From NCBI RefSeq assembly GCF_022549225.1, contig NZ_JAKZFD010000012.1, positions 1 to 64,000 on the forward strand: DNA of 64,000 bases, in the 5' to 3' direction. The number at the start of each line of letters is the position of its first letter. Within the stretch, counting starts at the first letter, position 1. This stretch comes from Pelomonas sp. CA6. Its GTDB lineage: Bacteria > Pseudomonadota > Gammaproteobacteria > Burkholderiales > Burkholderiaceae_C. This document shows positions 39,067-48,592 of the stretch, piece after piece. The translations under genes were made by a program, and so were the position numbers. A model generated the notes under the pieces. It was not told the origin of the DNA and ran no database searches. It worked only from the letters and a program-made list of their open reading frames with translations.

Positions 39067-41064
39067 TCACCCGCGCAGCAGCTGCTGCTCCGCCAGCGTC
39101 AAGGCCTCCGGCGTGCCGGACAGCACCAGGGTGTCGCCGCCTTCCAGCGTCAGCTCCGGCTCGGCGCTGCGCACCGCGCCGCTGGGGTGGCGCACCGAGA
39201 CCACGCTGACGCCCAGCTCGATCAGCCCCGCCTCGGTGAGTCGGCGCCCGTGCAGCGGGCTGGCCACCGGCAGGGTCAGGGACTGCAGCCGGGTCTGGTC
39301 GCGCTCCTCCAGCCCGTCGTCGTCGGCGCCGTGGAAGTAGCCGCGCAGCAGGCCGTAGCGGCGGTCGCGCGCGTCGCGGGTGATGCGGATCACGCGGCGC
39401 ATGGGCACGCCCACCAGCGCCAGCGCGTGGCTGGCCAGCATCAGCGAGCCCTCGATGGCCTCGGGCACGACCTCGGTGGCGCCGGCGTTGCGCAGCCGCT
39501 CAAGATCGGCATCGTCGATGGTGCGCACCACCACCGGCACCTGCGGTGCATGGGCGCGCACCTCGTGCAGCACCTTCAGCGCCGACGGCGTGTCGTGGTA
39601 GCTGATCACCACGGCGCTGGCGCGCGACAGGCCCGCCGCCATCAGGCTGGTGAGCCGGGCGGCGTCGCCGAAGACCACGCTCTGGCCAGCGGCGGCGGCC
39701 TGGCGCACGCGGTCCGGGTCCAGGTCCAGCGCCATGTAGGGAATGCTCTCGGCCTCCAGCAGCCGGGCCAGGTTCTGGCCGCTGCGGCCGTAGCCGCAGA
39801 TGATCACGTGGGCGGTGTTCTTGATGGACTTCTTCGCGATCGTCGTCAGCTGCACCGACTGCAGCAGCCAGTCGCTCGCCGAGAGCTTCATCACGATGCG
39901 GTTGCTGTGCTCGATCACCAGCGGCGTCAGCAGCATGGACAGCACCATGGCGGCCAGCACCGGGCTGACCCACTGGGCGGCCACCAGCTGGTGCTGGGTA
40001 CCCAGGGTCAGCAGCACGAAGCCGAATTCGCCGGCCTGCGCCAGGTACAGCCCGGTGCGCAGCGCCACGCCGGTGGGCGCCTTGAAGAGCTTGGCCAGCG
40101 CCGCGATCAGCGCGAATTTGGAGAAGGTGGGCACGACCGCCAGGATGATGACCAGCGGCCATTGGTCGACCAGGGTCTTCCAGTCCAGGCGCATGCCGAT
40201 GGTGATGAAGAACAGCCCCAGCAGCACGTCGTGGAAGGGGCGGATGTCGGTCTCCACCTGGTGCTTGAACTCGGTTTCGGCAATCAGCATGCCGGCCACG
40301 AAGGCCCCCAGCGCCAGCGACAGCCCCGCATGCTCGGTCAGCCAGGCCAGCCCCAGCGTGACCAGCAGCAGGTTGAGCATGAACAGCTCCTGGTTCTTGC
40401 GCCGCGCCACCAGCGTGAGCCAGCGCCGCATCACCTGCTGGCCGCCGGTCAGCAGCAGGGTCAGCAGCAGCACGGCCTTGAGCCCCGCCCAGCCCAGCGA
40501 CTGCGCCATCTCGGTGCCGCTGCCGTCCAGCGCCGGAATCAGCACCAGCAGCGGCACCACGGCCAGGTCCTGGAACAGCAGCACGCCGACGACGCGCCGG
40601 CCATGCTCGCTCTCCAGCTCCAGCCGCTCGGCCATCAGCTTGACGACGATGGCGGTGGAGCTCATCGCCATTGCGGCGCCCAGTACCAGCGCGCCCTGCC
40701 AGTGCAGTTCCCAGCGGATGTGGAAGAGCGCGAACACCTGCTCCAGCAGCACATTGCCCAGCACCGTGCCGGCCACCGTCAGCAGCACCTGCAGCAGCCC
40801 AAGGCCGAACACCATGGTGCGCATGCTGCGCAGCTTGGGCAGGTTGAACTCCAGCCCGATGACGAACATCAGGAAGACGACGCCGAACTCTGCCAGGTAG
40901 TTGACCCCGTCCGGATTGCCGGCCAGCGCGGTGGCATTAGGGCCCAGCACCATGCCCACCGTCAGATAGCCCAGGATGGGTGGCAGCTTCAGCGAGCGGC
41001 AGATGACCACGCCCAGCACGGCGGCCACCAGGTACAGCAGGGTCAGATCCAGCGCAGTCATCAT
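39067..41064 (-). CDS. CPA2 monovalent cation:proton antiporter with RCK domain (KefB/KefC type)
   Basis: 665 aa from ATG 41064 (ATG 41061 equally possible). The membrane part has about 12 helices: LKLPPILGYLTVGMVLGPNA, FLMFVIGLEFNLPKLR, AMSSTAIVVKLMAERLELES and VLLFQDLAVVPLLVL are CPA2 hallmarks. The cytoplasmic TrkA-N/RCK domain has a Rossmann motif HVIICGYGRSGQNLARLLEA, and a TrkA-C domain ends the protein. It exchanges K+ or Na+ for H+ under nucleotide control; glutathione gating is typical of KefC but the gating residues were not checked. It is divergent from the MacA-type gene. Confidence 0.92.
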   Translation of the reverse strand: MMTALDLTLLYLVAAVLGVVICRSLKLPPILGYLTVGMVLGPNATALAGNPDGVNYLAEFGVVFLMFVIGLEFNLPKLRSMRTMVFGLGLLQVLLTVAGTVLGNVLLEQVFALFHIRWELHWQGALVLGAAMAMSSTAIVVKLMAERLELESEHGRRVVGVLLFQDLAVVPLLVLIPALDGSGTEMAQSLGWAGLKAVLLLTLLLTGGQQVMRRWLTLVARRKNQELFMLNLLLVTLGLAWLTEHAGLSLALGAFVAGMLIAETEFKHQVETDIRPFHDVLLGLFFITIGMRLDWKTLVDQWPLVIILAVVPTFSKFALIAALAKLFKAPTGVALRTGLYLAQAGEFGFVLLTLGTQHQLVAAQWVSPVLAAMVLSMLLTPLVIEHSNRIVMKLSASDWLLQSVQLTTIAKKSIKNTAHVIICGYGRSGQNLARLLEAESIPYMALDLDPDRVRQAAAAGQSVVFGDAARLTSLMAAGLSRASAVVISYHDTPSALKVLHEVRAHAPQVPVVVRTIDDADLERLRNAGATEVVPEAIEGSLMLASHALALVGVPMRRVIRITRDARDRRYGLLRGYFHGADDDGLEERDQTRLQSLTLPVASPLHGRRLTEAGLIELGVSVVSVRHPSGAVRSAEPELTLEGGDTLVLSGTPEALTLAEQQLLRG

Positions 41065-41194
41065 GGTGTCCGATGGTAAGGCCAGGGTTCGCACGCATGA
41101 GAACCGGCACGGGGCGGGCGCCAAAAATGCCGCGCCGCTCTTCTATAGTTCGCCGCCAGACCGTCCGACTGCCGCGACGGTGCAAGGGAGCATC

Positions 41195-42415
41195 ATGATT
41201 CGCTTGAGCCGCAAGGCCGTGTTGTGGCTGGCTGCTGCCGGCGTGCTGGCCGCGGCCGGCTGGTGGGTGAGCCGCAGCGCCGCCCGTGCGCCCAAACCCT
41301 CGCCTTATCGCAGCGCGGCCGTCGACCAGGGACCCATCACCCAGGTCGTGATGGCCAACGGCAATCTGCAGCCGGTGATCTCGGTGACGGTGGGCTCGCA
41401 GGTCAGCGGCACCGTCGCGGAGCGGCTGGCCGACTTCAACGACCCGGTGCGCAAGGGTCAGGTCTTGCTGCGGCTGGACCCGACCAACTTCCAGGCGCGC
41501 GTGAGCCAGGCCAAGGCGCAGCTGGACTCGGCCGAGGCCAGCCTGGCCTTTGCGCGGGCCACCCACGAGCGCAATGAATCGCTGCTCGCCCAGGGCTTCA
41601 TCGGCGCCAGCCAGCGCGACCAGAGCCGGCGCGAGCTGGCCGCGGCGCGGGCCAACGTGGACCTGGCGCGGGCCCAGCTGCTGTCCGCCGAGACCGACCT
41701 GGGCAACAGCGTGATCCGCGCGCCGGTGGATGGCGTCGTCATCAAGCGCAACGTCGACGTGGGCCAGACCGTGGCGGCCAGCTTCCAGACGCCGGAGCTG
41801 TTCCAGATCGCCAAGGACCTGCGCGAGATGGTGATCCAGACCAACGTCAGCGAGGCCGACGCCGGGCTGATCCAGGAAGGCCAGCAGGTGCGCTTCATCG
41901 TCGACGCCTTCCCGTCGCGCGAGTTCGAGGGCCGCGTCCAGCAGTTTCGCCTCAACGCCAGCAACACCCAGGGCGTGGTGAGCTACACGGTGATCGTCAA
42001 CGTGGCCAACGAGGACGGCATGCTCAAGCCCGGCATGACGGCGCAGACGCGCATCGTCGTCGCGCAGCGCGAGAAGGCGCTGCGGCTGCCGACGGCGGCG
42101 CTGCGCTTCAGGCCCGACGAGGACGAGCTCAAGACCCGGGGCGCGGCCGCGTCGGCTCCCGCCTCGGCCTCCTCCTCGGCAGCCGCGGCCTCGGCGGCAC
42201 GCGGCGGCGATGACGACGGCGTGCTCTCCGCCCGCCGTGGCAGCTACCGCGTGTTCAAGGTCTACACGCTGGACGCCGAGCGCCGGCTCAAGGCCCACGA
42301 GGTGACCGTGGGTATTTCCAACACCCGCTACACCGAGCTGCTCAGCGGCGACTTGAAGGCCGGCGACGAGGTCGTCACGCGCCGCGCCGCGCCCGAGCGC
42401 AAGGACGCGCCGTGA
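41195..42415 (+). CDS. MacA-type periplasmic adaptor (membrane fusion protein)
   Basis: 406 aa from ATG 41195 after AAGGGAG. An N-terminal anchor (KAVLWLAAAGVLAAAGWWVS) is followed by a lipoyl domain (VTVGSQVSGTVAERLADFND), a helical hairpin about residues 100-170 and a second lipoyl half (VIRAPVDGVVIKRNVDVGQT). An unusual Ala/Ser-rich low-complexity insertion follows KTRGAAAS near residue 315. It links an inner-membrane ABC pump to an outer-membrane TolC channel. It overlaps the ATPase gene (GTGA). Confidence 0.92.
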   Translation: MIRLSRKAVLWLAAAGVLAAAGWWVSRSAARAPKPSPYRSAAVDQGPITQVVMANGNLQPVISVTVGSQVSGTVAERLADFNDPVRKGQVLLRLDPTNFQARVSQAKAQLDSAEASLAFARATHERNESLLAQGFIGASQRDQSRRELAAARANVDLARAQLLSAETDLGNSVIRAPVDGVVIKRNVDVGQTVAASFQTPELFQIAKDLREMVIQTNVSEADAGLIQEGQQVRFIVDAFPSREFEGRVQQFRLNASNTQGVVSYTVIVNVANEDGMLKPGMTAQTRIVVAQREKALRLPTAALRFRPDEDELKTRGAAASAPASASSSAAAASAARGGDDDGVLSARRGSYRVFKVYTLDAERRLKAHEVTVGISNTRYTELLSGDLKAGDEVVTRRAAPERKDAP

Positions 42416-43158
42416 GCGGCGCTGCCGCCGCCGCGCCGGTGCTCAGCCTGCGCGGCATCACCAAGAGCTACCGGACCGGCGACGTCGTTACGCCGGTGCT
42501 GCACGGCATCGACCTGGAGGTGCAGCCGGGCGAGTACGTGGCACTGATGGGCGCGAGCGGCTCCGGCAAGAGCACGCTGATGAACCTGATGGGCCTGCTG
42601 GACCGTTGTGATGCCGGCGAGCTGCGCCTGCAGGGCCGCGATGTCAGCCGGCTGGACGCCGCCGAGCAGGCCCAGCTGCGCAACCAGGCCATCGGCTTCG
42701 TGTTCCAGAGCTTCAACCTGCTCAAGCGCATGAGCGTGGCGGAAAACGTCGCGCTGCCGCTGATCTATGCCGGCGTGGGCCGGCTGCGGGCGCGCGAGCG
42801 CGCGCAGGCGCTGCTGCAGGCCGTCGGCCTGGGCACGCTGGCGCAGCGCATGCCCAGCCAGCTCTCGGGCGGCCAGCAGCAGCGCGTCGCGATCGCGCGC
42901 GCGCTGGCCAACGAGGCGCCGCTGCTGCTGGCCGACGAGCCGACCGGCAACCTCGACACCCAGACCACCGCCGAGGTGCTGGCCATCCTGGACCGGCTCA
43001 ACCGCGAACAAGGCCTGACCATCGTGCTGGTGACCCATGAGCCGGACGTGGCGCTGCATGCGCGCCGGCTGGTGCGGCTGACCGATGGCCGCGTGTCCTA
43101 CGACGGGCCGCCCGGCGGCGACCCCGCCGTGGCCATGGTGCAGAGGAGCGCGGCATGA
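42412..43158 (+). CDS. MacB-type ABC transporter ATP-binding protein
   Basis: 248 aa from GTG 42412, overlapping the adaptor stop. Walker A GASGSGKSTLMN, Q-loop FVFQSFNLLKRMSVAENV, signature LSGGQQQRVAIARALAN, Walker B LLLADEPTGNLD and the H-loop TH are all present, the LolD/MacB group pattern. It powers the permease encoded next, which overlaps by four bases (ATGA). In E. coli MacB the two are one protein; here they are split. Confidence 0.94.
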   Translation: MSGAAAAAPVLSLRGITKSYRTGDVVTPVLHGIDLEVQPGEYVALMGASGSGKSTLMNLMGLLDRCDAGELRLQGRDVSRLDAAEQAQLRNQAIGFVFQSFNLLKRMSVAENVALPLIYAGVGRLRARERAQALLQAVGLGTLAQRMPSQLSGGQQQRVAIARALANEAPLLLADEPTGNLDTQTTAEVLAILDRLNREQGLTIVLVTHEPDVALHARRLVRLTDGRVSYDGPPGGDPAVAMVQRSAA

Positions 43159-44372
43159 ACCCGTCGCAGATTTTTCTGGAGGCGCTGCGCTCGCTGAACG
43201 CCAACCGGCTGCGCTCGGGGCTGACCATGCTGGGCGTGATCATCGGCATCGCGTCGGTGACCCTGATGCTCAGCGTCGGCGACGCGGTGCGCGCCTTCAT
43301 CGACAAGGAGCTCGCCGTGCTGGGCAGCAACCAGCTCATCGTGCAGAACGGCGTGCCCACCGACGGCGGCGGCGTGCGCCGACGCAGCGGCGAGCTGCCC
43401 ACGCTGACCCAGGCCGACGCGCAGGCGCTGGCCGGCCTGCCCTCGCTGAAGGGCGCGGCGCCGGCGCTGCAGGGCTTCTTCCAGGTGCAGTCGGCCGAAA
43501 CCAACAGCAACCAGACCGTGCTGGGCACCACGCCGGCGATGCTGGAGCTGCGCAACTACCGCGTCGACCAGGGCGTGGGCCTGGACGAGCGCGACGTCAG
43601 CGCGGCGGCGCGCGTCGCCGTGATCGGCAACAAGCTGGCCGGCGAGCATTTCCGCGACCGCGACCCGCTGGGCCAGACCCTGCGCCTGGATGGGCAGCCC
43701 TACACGGTGATCGGCGTGCTGGGCGGCTCCGGCCGCACGCTGGACGGCACCGAGCTGGGGGACCTGATCCTGGTGCCCATCAGCGCAATGCCGCTGCGCC
43801 TGGCGCGTCCCGGCACGGTGCACTACATCAGCCTGCAGGCGCACAGCGCGGCCGAGCTGGACGCCGCGCAGCAGGACGCGGCCGAGCTGCTGCGCGACCG
43901 CCACCGCATCACCGGTGACAAGAGCGACGACTTCGTCATCACCAACCTCGCCAGCATCGCGCAGACCGGCAATGCGATCGGCGCGGGCCTGTCCATCGGC
44001 CTGGGCGTGGTGGGCGCGATCTCGCTGCTGGTGGGCGGCATCGGCATCATGAACATCATGCTGGTCAGCGTGTCCGAGCGCATCCGCGAGATCGGCCTGC
44101 GCATGGCGATAGGCGCACGCCCGCGCGACGTGCTGTGGCAGTTCCTCGGCGAGGCGGTGGTGCTGTGTCTGGTGGGCGGCGGCGTGGGCATCCTGCTCGC
44201 GGCGCTGGGGGCCTGGGGGGTCAACGCCAGCGGCAAGTTCGAGATGGCGCTGTCGCTGCAGCACATGCTGGTGGCGGTGGGCTTCTCCAGCGCGGTGGGG
44301 CTGTTCTTCGGTTACTACCCGGCGCGGCGCGCGTCGCGGCTGCTGCCCATCGAGTGCCTGCGCACCGACTGA
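43155..44372 (+). CDS. MacB-type ABC transporter permease
   Basis: 405 aa with the FtsX/MacB layout. The first helix is near the N-terminus (LRSGLTMLGVIIGIASVTLM), followed by a MacB periplasmic core domain of about 220 residues. Three C-terminal helices contain SLLVGGIGIMNIMLVSVSER and REIGLRMAIGARPRDVLWQF, the coupling motif. With the adaptor and ATPase it forms a tripartite exporter of macrolides, peptides or lipids; the cargo is unknown. Confidence 0.93.
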   Translation: MNPSQIFLEALRSLNANRLRSGLTMLGVIIGIASVTLMLSVGDAVRAFIDKELAVLGSNQLIVQNGVPTDGGGVRRRSGELPTLTQADAQALAGLPSLKGAAPALQGFFQVQSAETNSNQTVLGTTPAMLELRNYRVDQGVGLDERDVSAAARVAVIGNKLAGEHFRDRDPLGQTLRLDGQPYTVIGVLGGSGRTLDGTELGDLILVPISAMPLRLARPGTVHYISLQAHSAAELDAAQQDAAELLRDRHRITGDKSDDFVITNLASIAQTGNAIGAGLSIGLGVVGAISLLVGGIGIMNIMLVSVSERIREIGLRMAIGARPRDVLWQFLGEAVVLCLVGGGVGILLAALGAWGVNASGKFEMALSLQHMLVAVGFSSAVGLFFGYYPARRASRLLPIECLRTD

Positions 44373-44559
44373 GCGGAGGGCGGACGGAGTCACTGCGGGG
44401 ATCTGAGTGATTATTTGCGTCAAAGGCCTCTTCGGCGCAAACTTTCACCCGCTATGCGCGCGCCGCATAAGCGCATGTGCACTCGGCTTTGGAAACGCTG
44501 GCTCGGCCGGTCGCGTTCAGGATACCGTTCGCGCCACCCAAAAAGTTACGGAGCATTTC

Positions 44560-45831
44560 ATGCCCAATCTGTCCTTCGTCACGCCCACGCGCAACAGTCC
44601 CTGGGGTACCTACCTGTCCCAGATCGACGCGGTCGAGCCCTACCTGGGCAAGCTGGCCCGCTGGGTGGAGACGCTGCGCCGACCCAAGCGCGCCCTGATC
44701 GTGGACATCCCCATCGAGCTGGACAACGGCACCATCGCCCACTATGAGGGCTTCCGTGTGCAGCACAGCCTGACCCGCGGCCCGGGCAAGGGCGGCGTGC
44801 GCTACCACCCCGACGTCACGCTGGAAGAAGTGATGGCGCTGTCGGCGTGGATGACGATCAAGAACGCCGCGGTCAACCTGCCCTACGGCGGCGCCAAGGG
44901 CGGCATCCGCCTGGACCCCAAGCAGCTGTCGCTGAAGGAGCTGGAGAAGGTCACGCGCCGCTACACCAGCGAGATCGGCATCATCATCGGCCCGACCCAG
45001 GACATCCCCGCGCCTGACGTCAACACCAACGGCCAGATCATGGCCTGGATGATGGACACCTACTCGATGAACGTCGGCGCCACCGCGACTGGCGTCGTCA
45101 CCGGCAAGCCCATCCCGCTGGGTGGCTCGCTGGGCCGCGTGGCCGCCACCGGCCGCGGCGTGTTCGTCGTCGGCCGCGAGGCGATGCGCCGCCTGAACGT
45201 GCCGATGGAAGGCGCCCGCGTTGCGGTGCAGGGCTTCGGCAACGTGGGTTCGGTGGCCGCGAAGATGTTCGCCGCCAACGGCGCCAAGGTCGTCGCGGTG
45301 CAGGACCATACCGGCACCATCCACAATGACACCGGCCTGGACATGCAGGACCTGCTGGACCATGTGGCCCGCGTCGGCGGCGTGGCCGGCTTCAAGGGCG
45401 CCGAAGCCATCGCCAACGAGGACTTCTGGGACGTCAAGACCGATGTGCTGATCCCCGCGGCGCTGGAAGGCCAGATCACCGCCGAGCGCGCCAAGCGCCT
45501 GCACACCCGCATCGTGCTGGAAGGCGCCAACGGCCCGACCACGCCGGACGGCGACGCGGTGCTGGCCGAGCGCGGCATCATCGTCGTGCCCGACGTGATC
45601 GCCAACGCCGGTGGCGTGACCGTGTCCTACTTCGAGTGGGTGCAGGACTTCTCGTCCTTCTTCTGGACCGAGGACGAGATCAACGTCCGTCTGGACAAGA
45701 TCCTGATCGGCGCCTTCAAGGGCATCTGGGAGACCAGCGAGCAGCACCGCATCCCGCTGCGCACCGCGGCCTTCACCGTGGCCTGCACGCGCGTGCTGCA
45801 GGCGCGCGAGGAACGCGGCCTCTATCCCTGA
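44560..45831 (+). CDS. gdhA: Glutamate dehydrogenase (Glu/Leu/Phe/Val family)
   Basis: 423 aa, close to the hexameric 420-residue type. The start [10 protein letters not shown] at 44560 follows GGAG. Catalytic [19 protein letters not shown] and the active-site Lys segment [16 protein letters not shown] are present; the nucleotide fold is [20 protein letters not shown], and [15 protein letters not shown] is the late signature. It interconverts glutamate and 2-oxoglutarate; the cofactor is probably NAD or dual (not certain). It is monocistronic, ended by a strong terminator. Confidence 0.94.
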   Translation: MPNLSFVTPTRNSPWGTYLSQIDAVEPYLGKLARWVETLRRPKRALIVDIPIELDNGTIAHYEGFRVQHSLTRGPGKGGVRYHPDVTLEEVMALSAWMTIKNAAVNLPYGGAKGGIRLDPKQLSLKELEKVTRRYTSEIGIIIGPTQDIPAPDVNTNGQIMAWMMDTYSMNVGATATGVVTGKPIPLGGSLGRVAATGRGVFVVGREAMRRLNVPMEGARVAVQGFGNVGSVAAKMFAANGAKVVAVQDHTGTIHNDTGLDMQDLLDHVARVGGVAGFKGAEAIANEDFWDVKTDVLIPAALEGQITAERAKRLHTRIVLEGANGPTTPDGDAVLAERGIIVVPDVIANAGGVTVSYFEWVQDFSSFFWTEDEINVRLDKILIGAFKGIWETSEQHRIPLRTAAFTVACTRVLQAREERGLYP

Positions 45832-45876
45832 TCGCGGTTCGCCGCCATCGCCGCGCCTGACGCGCGGCTCCCCCCG

Positions 45877-45900
45877 AAAGGGCCCCGCGAGGGGCCCTTT
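45877..45900. terminator. Terminator after gdhA
   Basis: Arms AAAGGGCCCC and GGGGCCCTTT with a GCGA loop, 45 bp after the gdhA stop. It is symmetrical with short T/A ends, so it may also serve the convergent RHH gene. Confidence 0.8.
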
Positions 45901-45918
45901 GTCCATCCTGGCCCCGCG

Positions 45919-46308
45919 TCAGCCCTCGTGCTCCTGCGCCGGCCGGGTCGGCCGCGACCAGCGCGGCGGCAGCCCGCGCAGCACCGCGTCCGCGTCCAGT
46001 GAACGCAGCGGCACGCCCAGGTCGGCCGGGATGCGCTGGCGCGCCTGCAGCGCCATGTAGCGCAGCGCCGAGACGCGCAGGAAGGACGCGAAATTGCCCA
46101 CCGTCCCGCGCGCCTGCACCAGCTCGTCGTGCAGCTTCTCGATCAGCTGGGTCACGCCCAGGCCGTCGCGCGCGGCGATCTCTTCCAGCACCTCCCAGTG
46201 CAGGTTCTCCAGCCGGATGCTGGTGATGACGCCATGCAGGCGCACCGAGCGCGTGCGCGACTCGTAGGACTCGGGGCTGGCGCTGATGAAGACCTCGCAC
46301 ATGGGCAT
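45919..46308 (-). CDS. Ribbon-helix-helix (RHH_4) domain protein
   Basis: 129 aa. The RHH_4 region is TRSVRLHGVITSIRLENLHW then EVLEEIAARDGLGVTQLIEK, followed by GNFASFLRVSALRYMALQA, which is conserved in this family. It is a putative small DNA-binding protein whose targets and function are unknown. The C-terminal ~30 residues are variable and Arg/Pro-rich. It is convergent to gdhA and downstream of the DJ-1 family gene. Confidence 0.82.
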   Translation of the reverse strand: MPMCEVFISASPESYESRTRSVRLHGVITSIRLENLHWEVLEEIAARDGLGVTQLIEKLHDELVQARGTVGNFASFLRVSALRYMALQARQRIPADLGVPLRSLDADAVLRGLPPRWSRPTRPAQEHEG

Positions 46309-46353
46309 CTCCGCGGGCAGGGCACGCGCAGCATTGTGCGGCGGCGCGCGCGC

Positions 46354-46932
46354 TCAGTGCGTGATCCGCGTGCCCAGCACGGCGAGGAACTGGGCGATCC
46401 AGGCCGGATGCGCGGGCCAGGCCGGCGCCGTGACCAGCAGGCCGTCGGTCACCGCCTGGTCCACCGGGATCTGTGCATAGCTGGCCCCGGCCAGCTCGAC
46501 CTCGGCCGCGCAGGCGGGGTAGGCGGACACGCGCCGGCCGCGTATCACACCGGCCGCGGCGAGCAGCTGCGCGCCATGGCAGATCGCGGCGATCGGCTTG
46601 TCGGCCTGCGCGAAGTGCTGCACCAGCGGCAGCACGCCGGCCACGGTGCGCAGGTACTCGGGCGCGCGGCCGCCGGGGATGACCAGTGCGTCATAGTCCT
46701 GCGCGCGGATCGTGTCGAAGCTGGCGTTCAGTGTGAAGCGGTGGCCGGGCTTCTCGGAATAGGTCTGCGCCCCCTCGAAGTCGTGGATCGCGGTCAGCAG
46801 CTGCTCGCCGGCCTTCTTGCCCGGGCAGACCGCATGCACCTCATGCCCCACGGCCTGCAGAGCCTGGAAGGGCACCATGATCTCGTAGTCCTCGACATAG
46901 TCGCCGGCCAGCAGCAGCAGTTTCTTGCCCAT
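46354..46932 (-). CDS. DJ-1/PfpI family protein
   Basis: 192 aa. The DJ-1 fold starts [20 protein letters not shown]; the nucleophile elbow is [18 protein letters not shown] with the reactive Cys, and [16 protein letters not shown] holds the glyoxalase/protease-family motif. Members act as glyoxalases, deglycases or chaperones; the activity here is not assignable. Upstream (46952-46968) is a GGTGTT/AACACC hairpin and at 47003-47026 a 12-bp tandem repeat, both possible regulatory sites. Confidence 0.9.
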   Translation of the reverse strand: MGKKLLLLAGDYVEDYEIMVPFQALQAVGHEVHAVCPGKKAGEQLLTAIHDFEGAQTYSEKPGHRFTLNASFDTIRAQDYDALVIPGGRAPEYLRTVAGVLPLVQHFAQADKPIAAICHGAQLLAAAGVIRGRRVSAYPACAAEVELAGASYAQIPVDQAVTDGLLVTAPAWPAHPAWIAQFLAVLGTRITH

Positions 46933-46951
46933 GGCTTGTCTCCGTTCGCGC

Positions 46952-46968
46952 GGTGTTGGGGGAACACC
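46952..46968 (-). promoter_or_regulatory. Inverted repeat upstream of the DJ-1 gene
   Basis: Arms GGTGTT and AACACC around five G, 20-36 bp before the ATG. Its position fits a 5' leader hairpin or operator. Confidence 0.35.
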
Positions 46969-47002
46969 GATTCTGCGAAACGGGCGCCGGGGCGGGGTAA
47001 CA

Positions 47003-47026
47003 GCCGGTTGTGACGCCGGTTGTGAC
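47003..47026. repeat. 12-bp perfect tandem duplication
   Basis: GCCGGTTGTGAC occurs twice back to back (47003-47014, 47015-47026) in the 114-bp gap between the DJ-1 and PAP2 genes. Confidence 0.8.
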
Positions 47027-47046
47027 GCGGCGCCGCCAGAGGGGGC

Positions 47047-47790
47047 TCAGGCAGGCTGGGCGGGGGTGGGCTCGCGCATCCAGCGCTCGGACAACGCCGC
47101 CAGGGTCCAGCAGATCCAGGCCGTCCACATCGTGTGGCTGGGGTAGTGGGCGCCGCGCGCCATCTGCGCCAGGCCATAACCCGTGCCCAGCAGCAGCAGC
47201 GCGCCCAGCCACAGCCGGGCCTGGCGCGGGCGGCTGCGGCGCAGCATGAAGTAGCCGGCCAGGAAGGCGAAGGCCGAGCTCGCGTGGCCGGACGGGAAAC
47301 AGTGGCCCGATCCGCCATCCAGCACGCCCCAGGCCCAGTGCGACACATAGCGGGCATTGCCGCCGAACTCGGCCAGGTCCCAGGGACAGCTGGTCTGGCT
47401 GGCGCGCTTGAGCAAGGGGATCAGCGCCAGGCTCAGCGCCATCACGCCGCAGCCCACCCAGCGCTCGCGCCGGCTCAGCCCCGCCCACGGCGACCAGCGC
47501 GGCACATGCAGCGCATGGAGCAGCATCCACAGGATCAGGCCCAGCGCCAACCAGCGCCCGCCCTGGTGCATCAGTCCGGCGGTGAGCCAGCGCTCGCGCC
47601 AGGCGAAGCCTTGTTCGCCGCCGACCAGGCGCACCGCCCACAGATCCAGGCCGCTGAAGTCCCACAGCAGCAGCAGCGCCAGTGCGATCACGCTGGCCTG
47701 CAGCGGCCCTGAAAGGCGATAACGGGACAGTGGCGAGGTCCGCCGCGGACCGGTCGCGGAGGAACTGTGAAGGGGATCCAGCACGGGCAT
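47047..47790 (-). CDS. PAP2-family membrane phosphatase
   Basis: 247 aa from ATG 47790 with GAGGG just upstream (a GTG at 47814 is in frame). It has about six hydrophobic helices. The three-part phosphatase signature is LLKRASQTSCPWD, CFPSGHASSAFAFLAGYF and RGAHYPSHTMWTAW, with the catalytic His residues. Family members dephosphorylate lipid A, undecaprenyl pyrophosphate or phosphatidylglycerophosphate in the inner membrane; a Cys-rich SCPW motif is seen in lipid-A-type relatives. It is divergent from a PmrAB/QseBC-like system and preceded by a PmrA-box-like repeat, so lipid A modification is likely (inference). Confidence 0.85.
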   Translation of the reverse strand: MPVLDPLHSSSATGPRRTSPLSRYRLSGPLQASVIALALLLLWDFSGLDLWAVRLVGGEQGFAWRERWLTAGLMHQGGRWLALGLILWMLLHALHVPRWSPWAGLSRRERWVGCGVMALSLALIPLLKRASQTSCPWDLAEFGGNARYVSHWAWGVLDGGSGHCFPSGHASSAFAFLAGYFMLRRSRPRQARLWLGALLLLGTGYGLAQMARGAHYPSHTMWTAWICWTLAALSERWMREPTPAQPA

Positions 47791-47814
47791 AACCCTCAAG
47801 TAAGCGCCAGGCAC

Positions 47815-47831
47815 CTGAAGCGGCGCTGAAG
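47815..47831 (-). promoter_or_regulatory. PmrA/OmpR-type direct repeat
   Basis: On the minus strand CTTCAG-N5-CTTCAG, 25-41 bp upstream of the PAP2 start. It differs from the PmrA box (YTTAAK-N5-YTTAAK) by one base per half-site. The exact 11-bp period fits a tandem OmpR-family dimer. Confidence 0.5.
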
Positions 47832-47908
47832 CCCGGCGGCGTCCGCCCCTGGGGGTAACCCGTAGCCCTGCGGTGAGGGCGGGGCCGGCGCTGCGCTATC
47901 GTTGCGCC

Positions 47909-48568
47909 ATGCGCTTGCTGTTGCTGGAAGACGACGAACTATTGGGCGAGGCCCTGCGGGACTACCTGCGCGCCGAGGGCCATGAAGTGGACTGGCTAAC
48001 CCGCCTGGGCGCGCTGCTGCCGGCCCAGCATCTGGACTACGACCTGTTGCTGGTGGACTGGCGGCTGCCGGACGGTTCGGGGCTGGACTGGCTCAAGGGC
48101 TTGCGCCGCGCCGGCGTGATGACGCCGGCGCTGATGCTGACCGCGCGCGATCTGCTCGTCGACCGCCTGGAGGGGTTGGACGGCGGCGCGGACGACTACC
48201 TGGTCAAGCCCTTCGCGCCCGAGGAACTGGTGGCGCGGGCGCGCGCCGTCTGGCGCCGCCACCAGGGCGCCGGTAGCTCGCAGCGCCAGCTGGGGCCGGT
48301 CTGGCTGGACCTGGCGGCACGTCGCGTCACCCGCGACGGCCAGCCGGTGACCCTGACCGCGCGCGAATGGGCGCTGCTGGAGACCCTGGGCTCGCGCGCC
48401 GGTCGCATCGTGCCGCGGACCGAGCTGGAACAGCGTGTGCTGTGCCAGGACGCCGAGGTGCAGAGCAACGCGCTGGAGGTCCATGTCTCCAGCCTGCGCC
48501 GCAAGCTGGGCCGCGACTGTATCGAAACCGTGCGCGGCCTGGGGTACCGCATGCCGGCGCAACGATGA
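47909..48568 (+). CDS. OmpR-family response regulator (PmrA/QseB-like)
   Basis: 219 aa from ATG 47909. The receiver has RLLLLEDDELLGEALRDYL with the acidic pair, phospho-acceptor Asp in YDLLLVDWRLPDGSG, and GADDYLVKPFAPEEL with the conserved Lys. The winged-helix domain ends SNALEVHVSSLRRKLG then VRGLGYRM, the PmrA/QseB group pattern. It is paired with the sensor kinase 24 bp downstream. Likely targets are its own operon and the PAP2 gene (inference). Confidence 0.92.
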   Translation: MRLLLLEDDELLGEALRDYLRAEGHEVDWLTRLGALLPAQHLDYDLLLVDWRLPDGSGLDWLKGLRRAGVMTPALMLTARDLLVDRLEGLDGGADDYLVKPFAPEELVARARAVWRRHQGAGSSQRQLGPVWLDLAARRVTRDGQPVTLTAREWALLETLGSRAGRIVPRTELEQRVLCQDAEVQSNALEVHVSSLRRKLGRDCIETVRGLGYRMPAQR

Positions 48569-48592
48569 GCCGGCAGCGCGGAGGACTCTGCC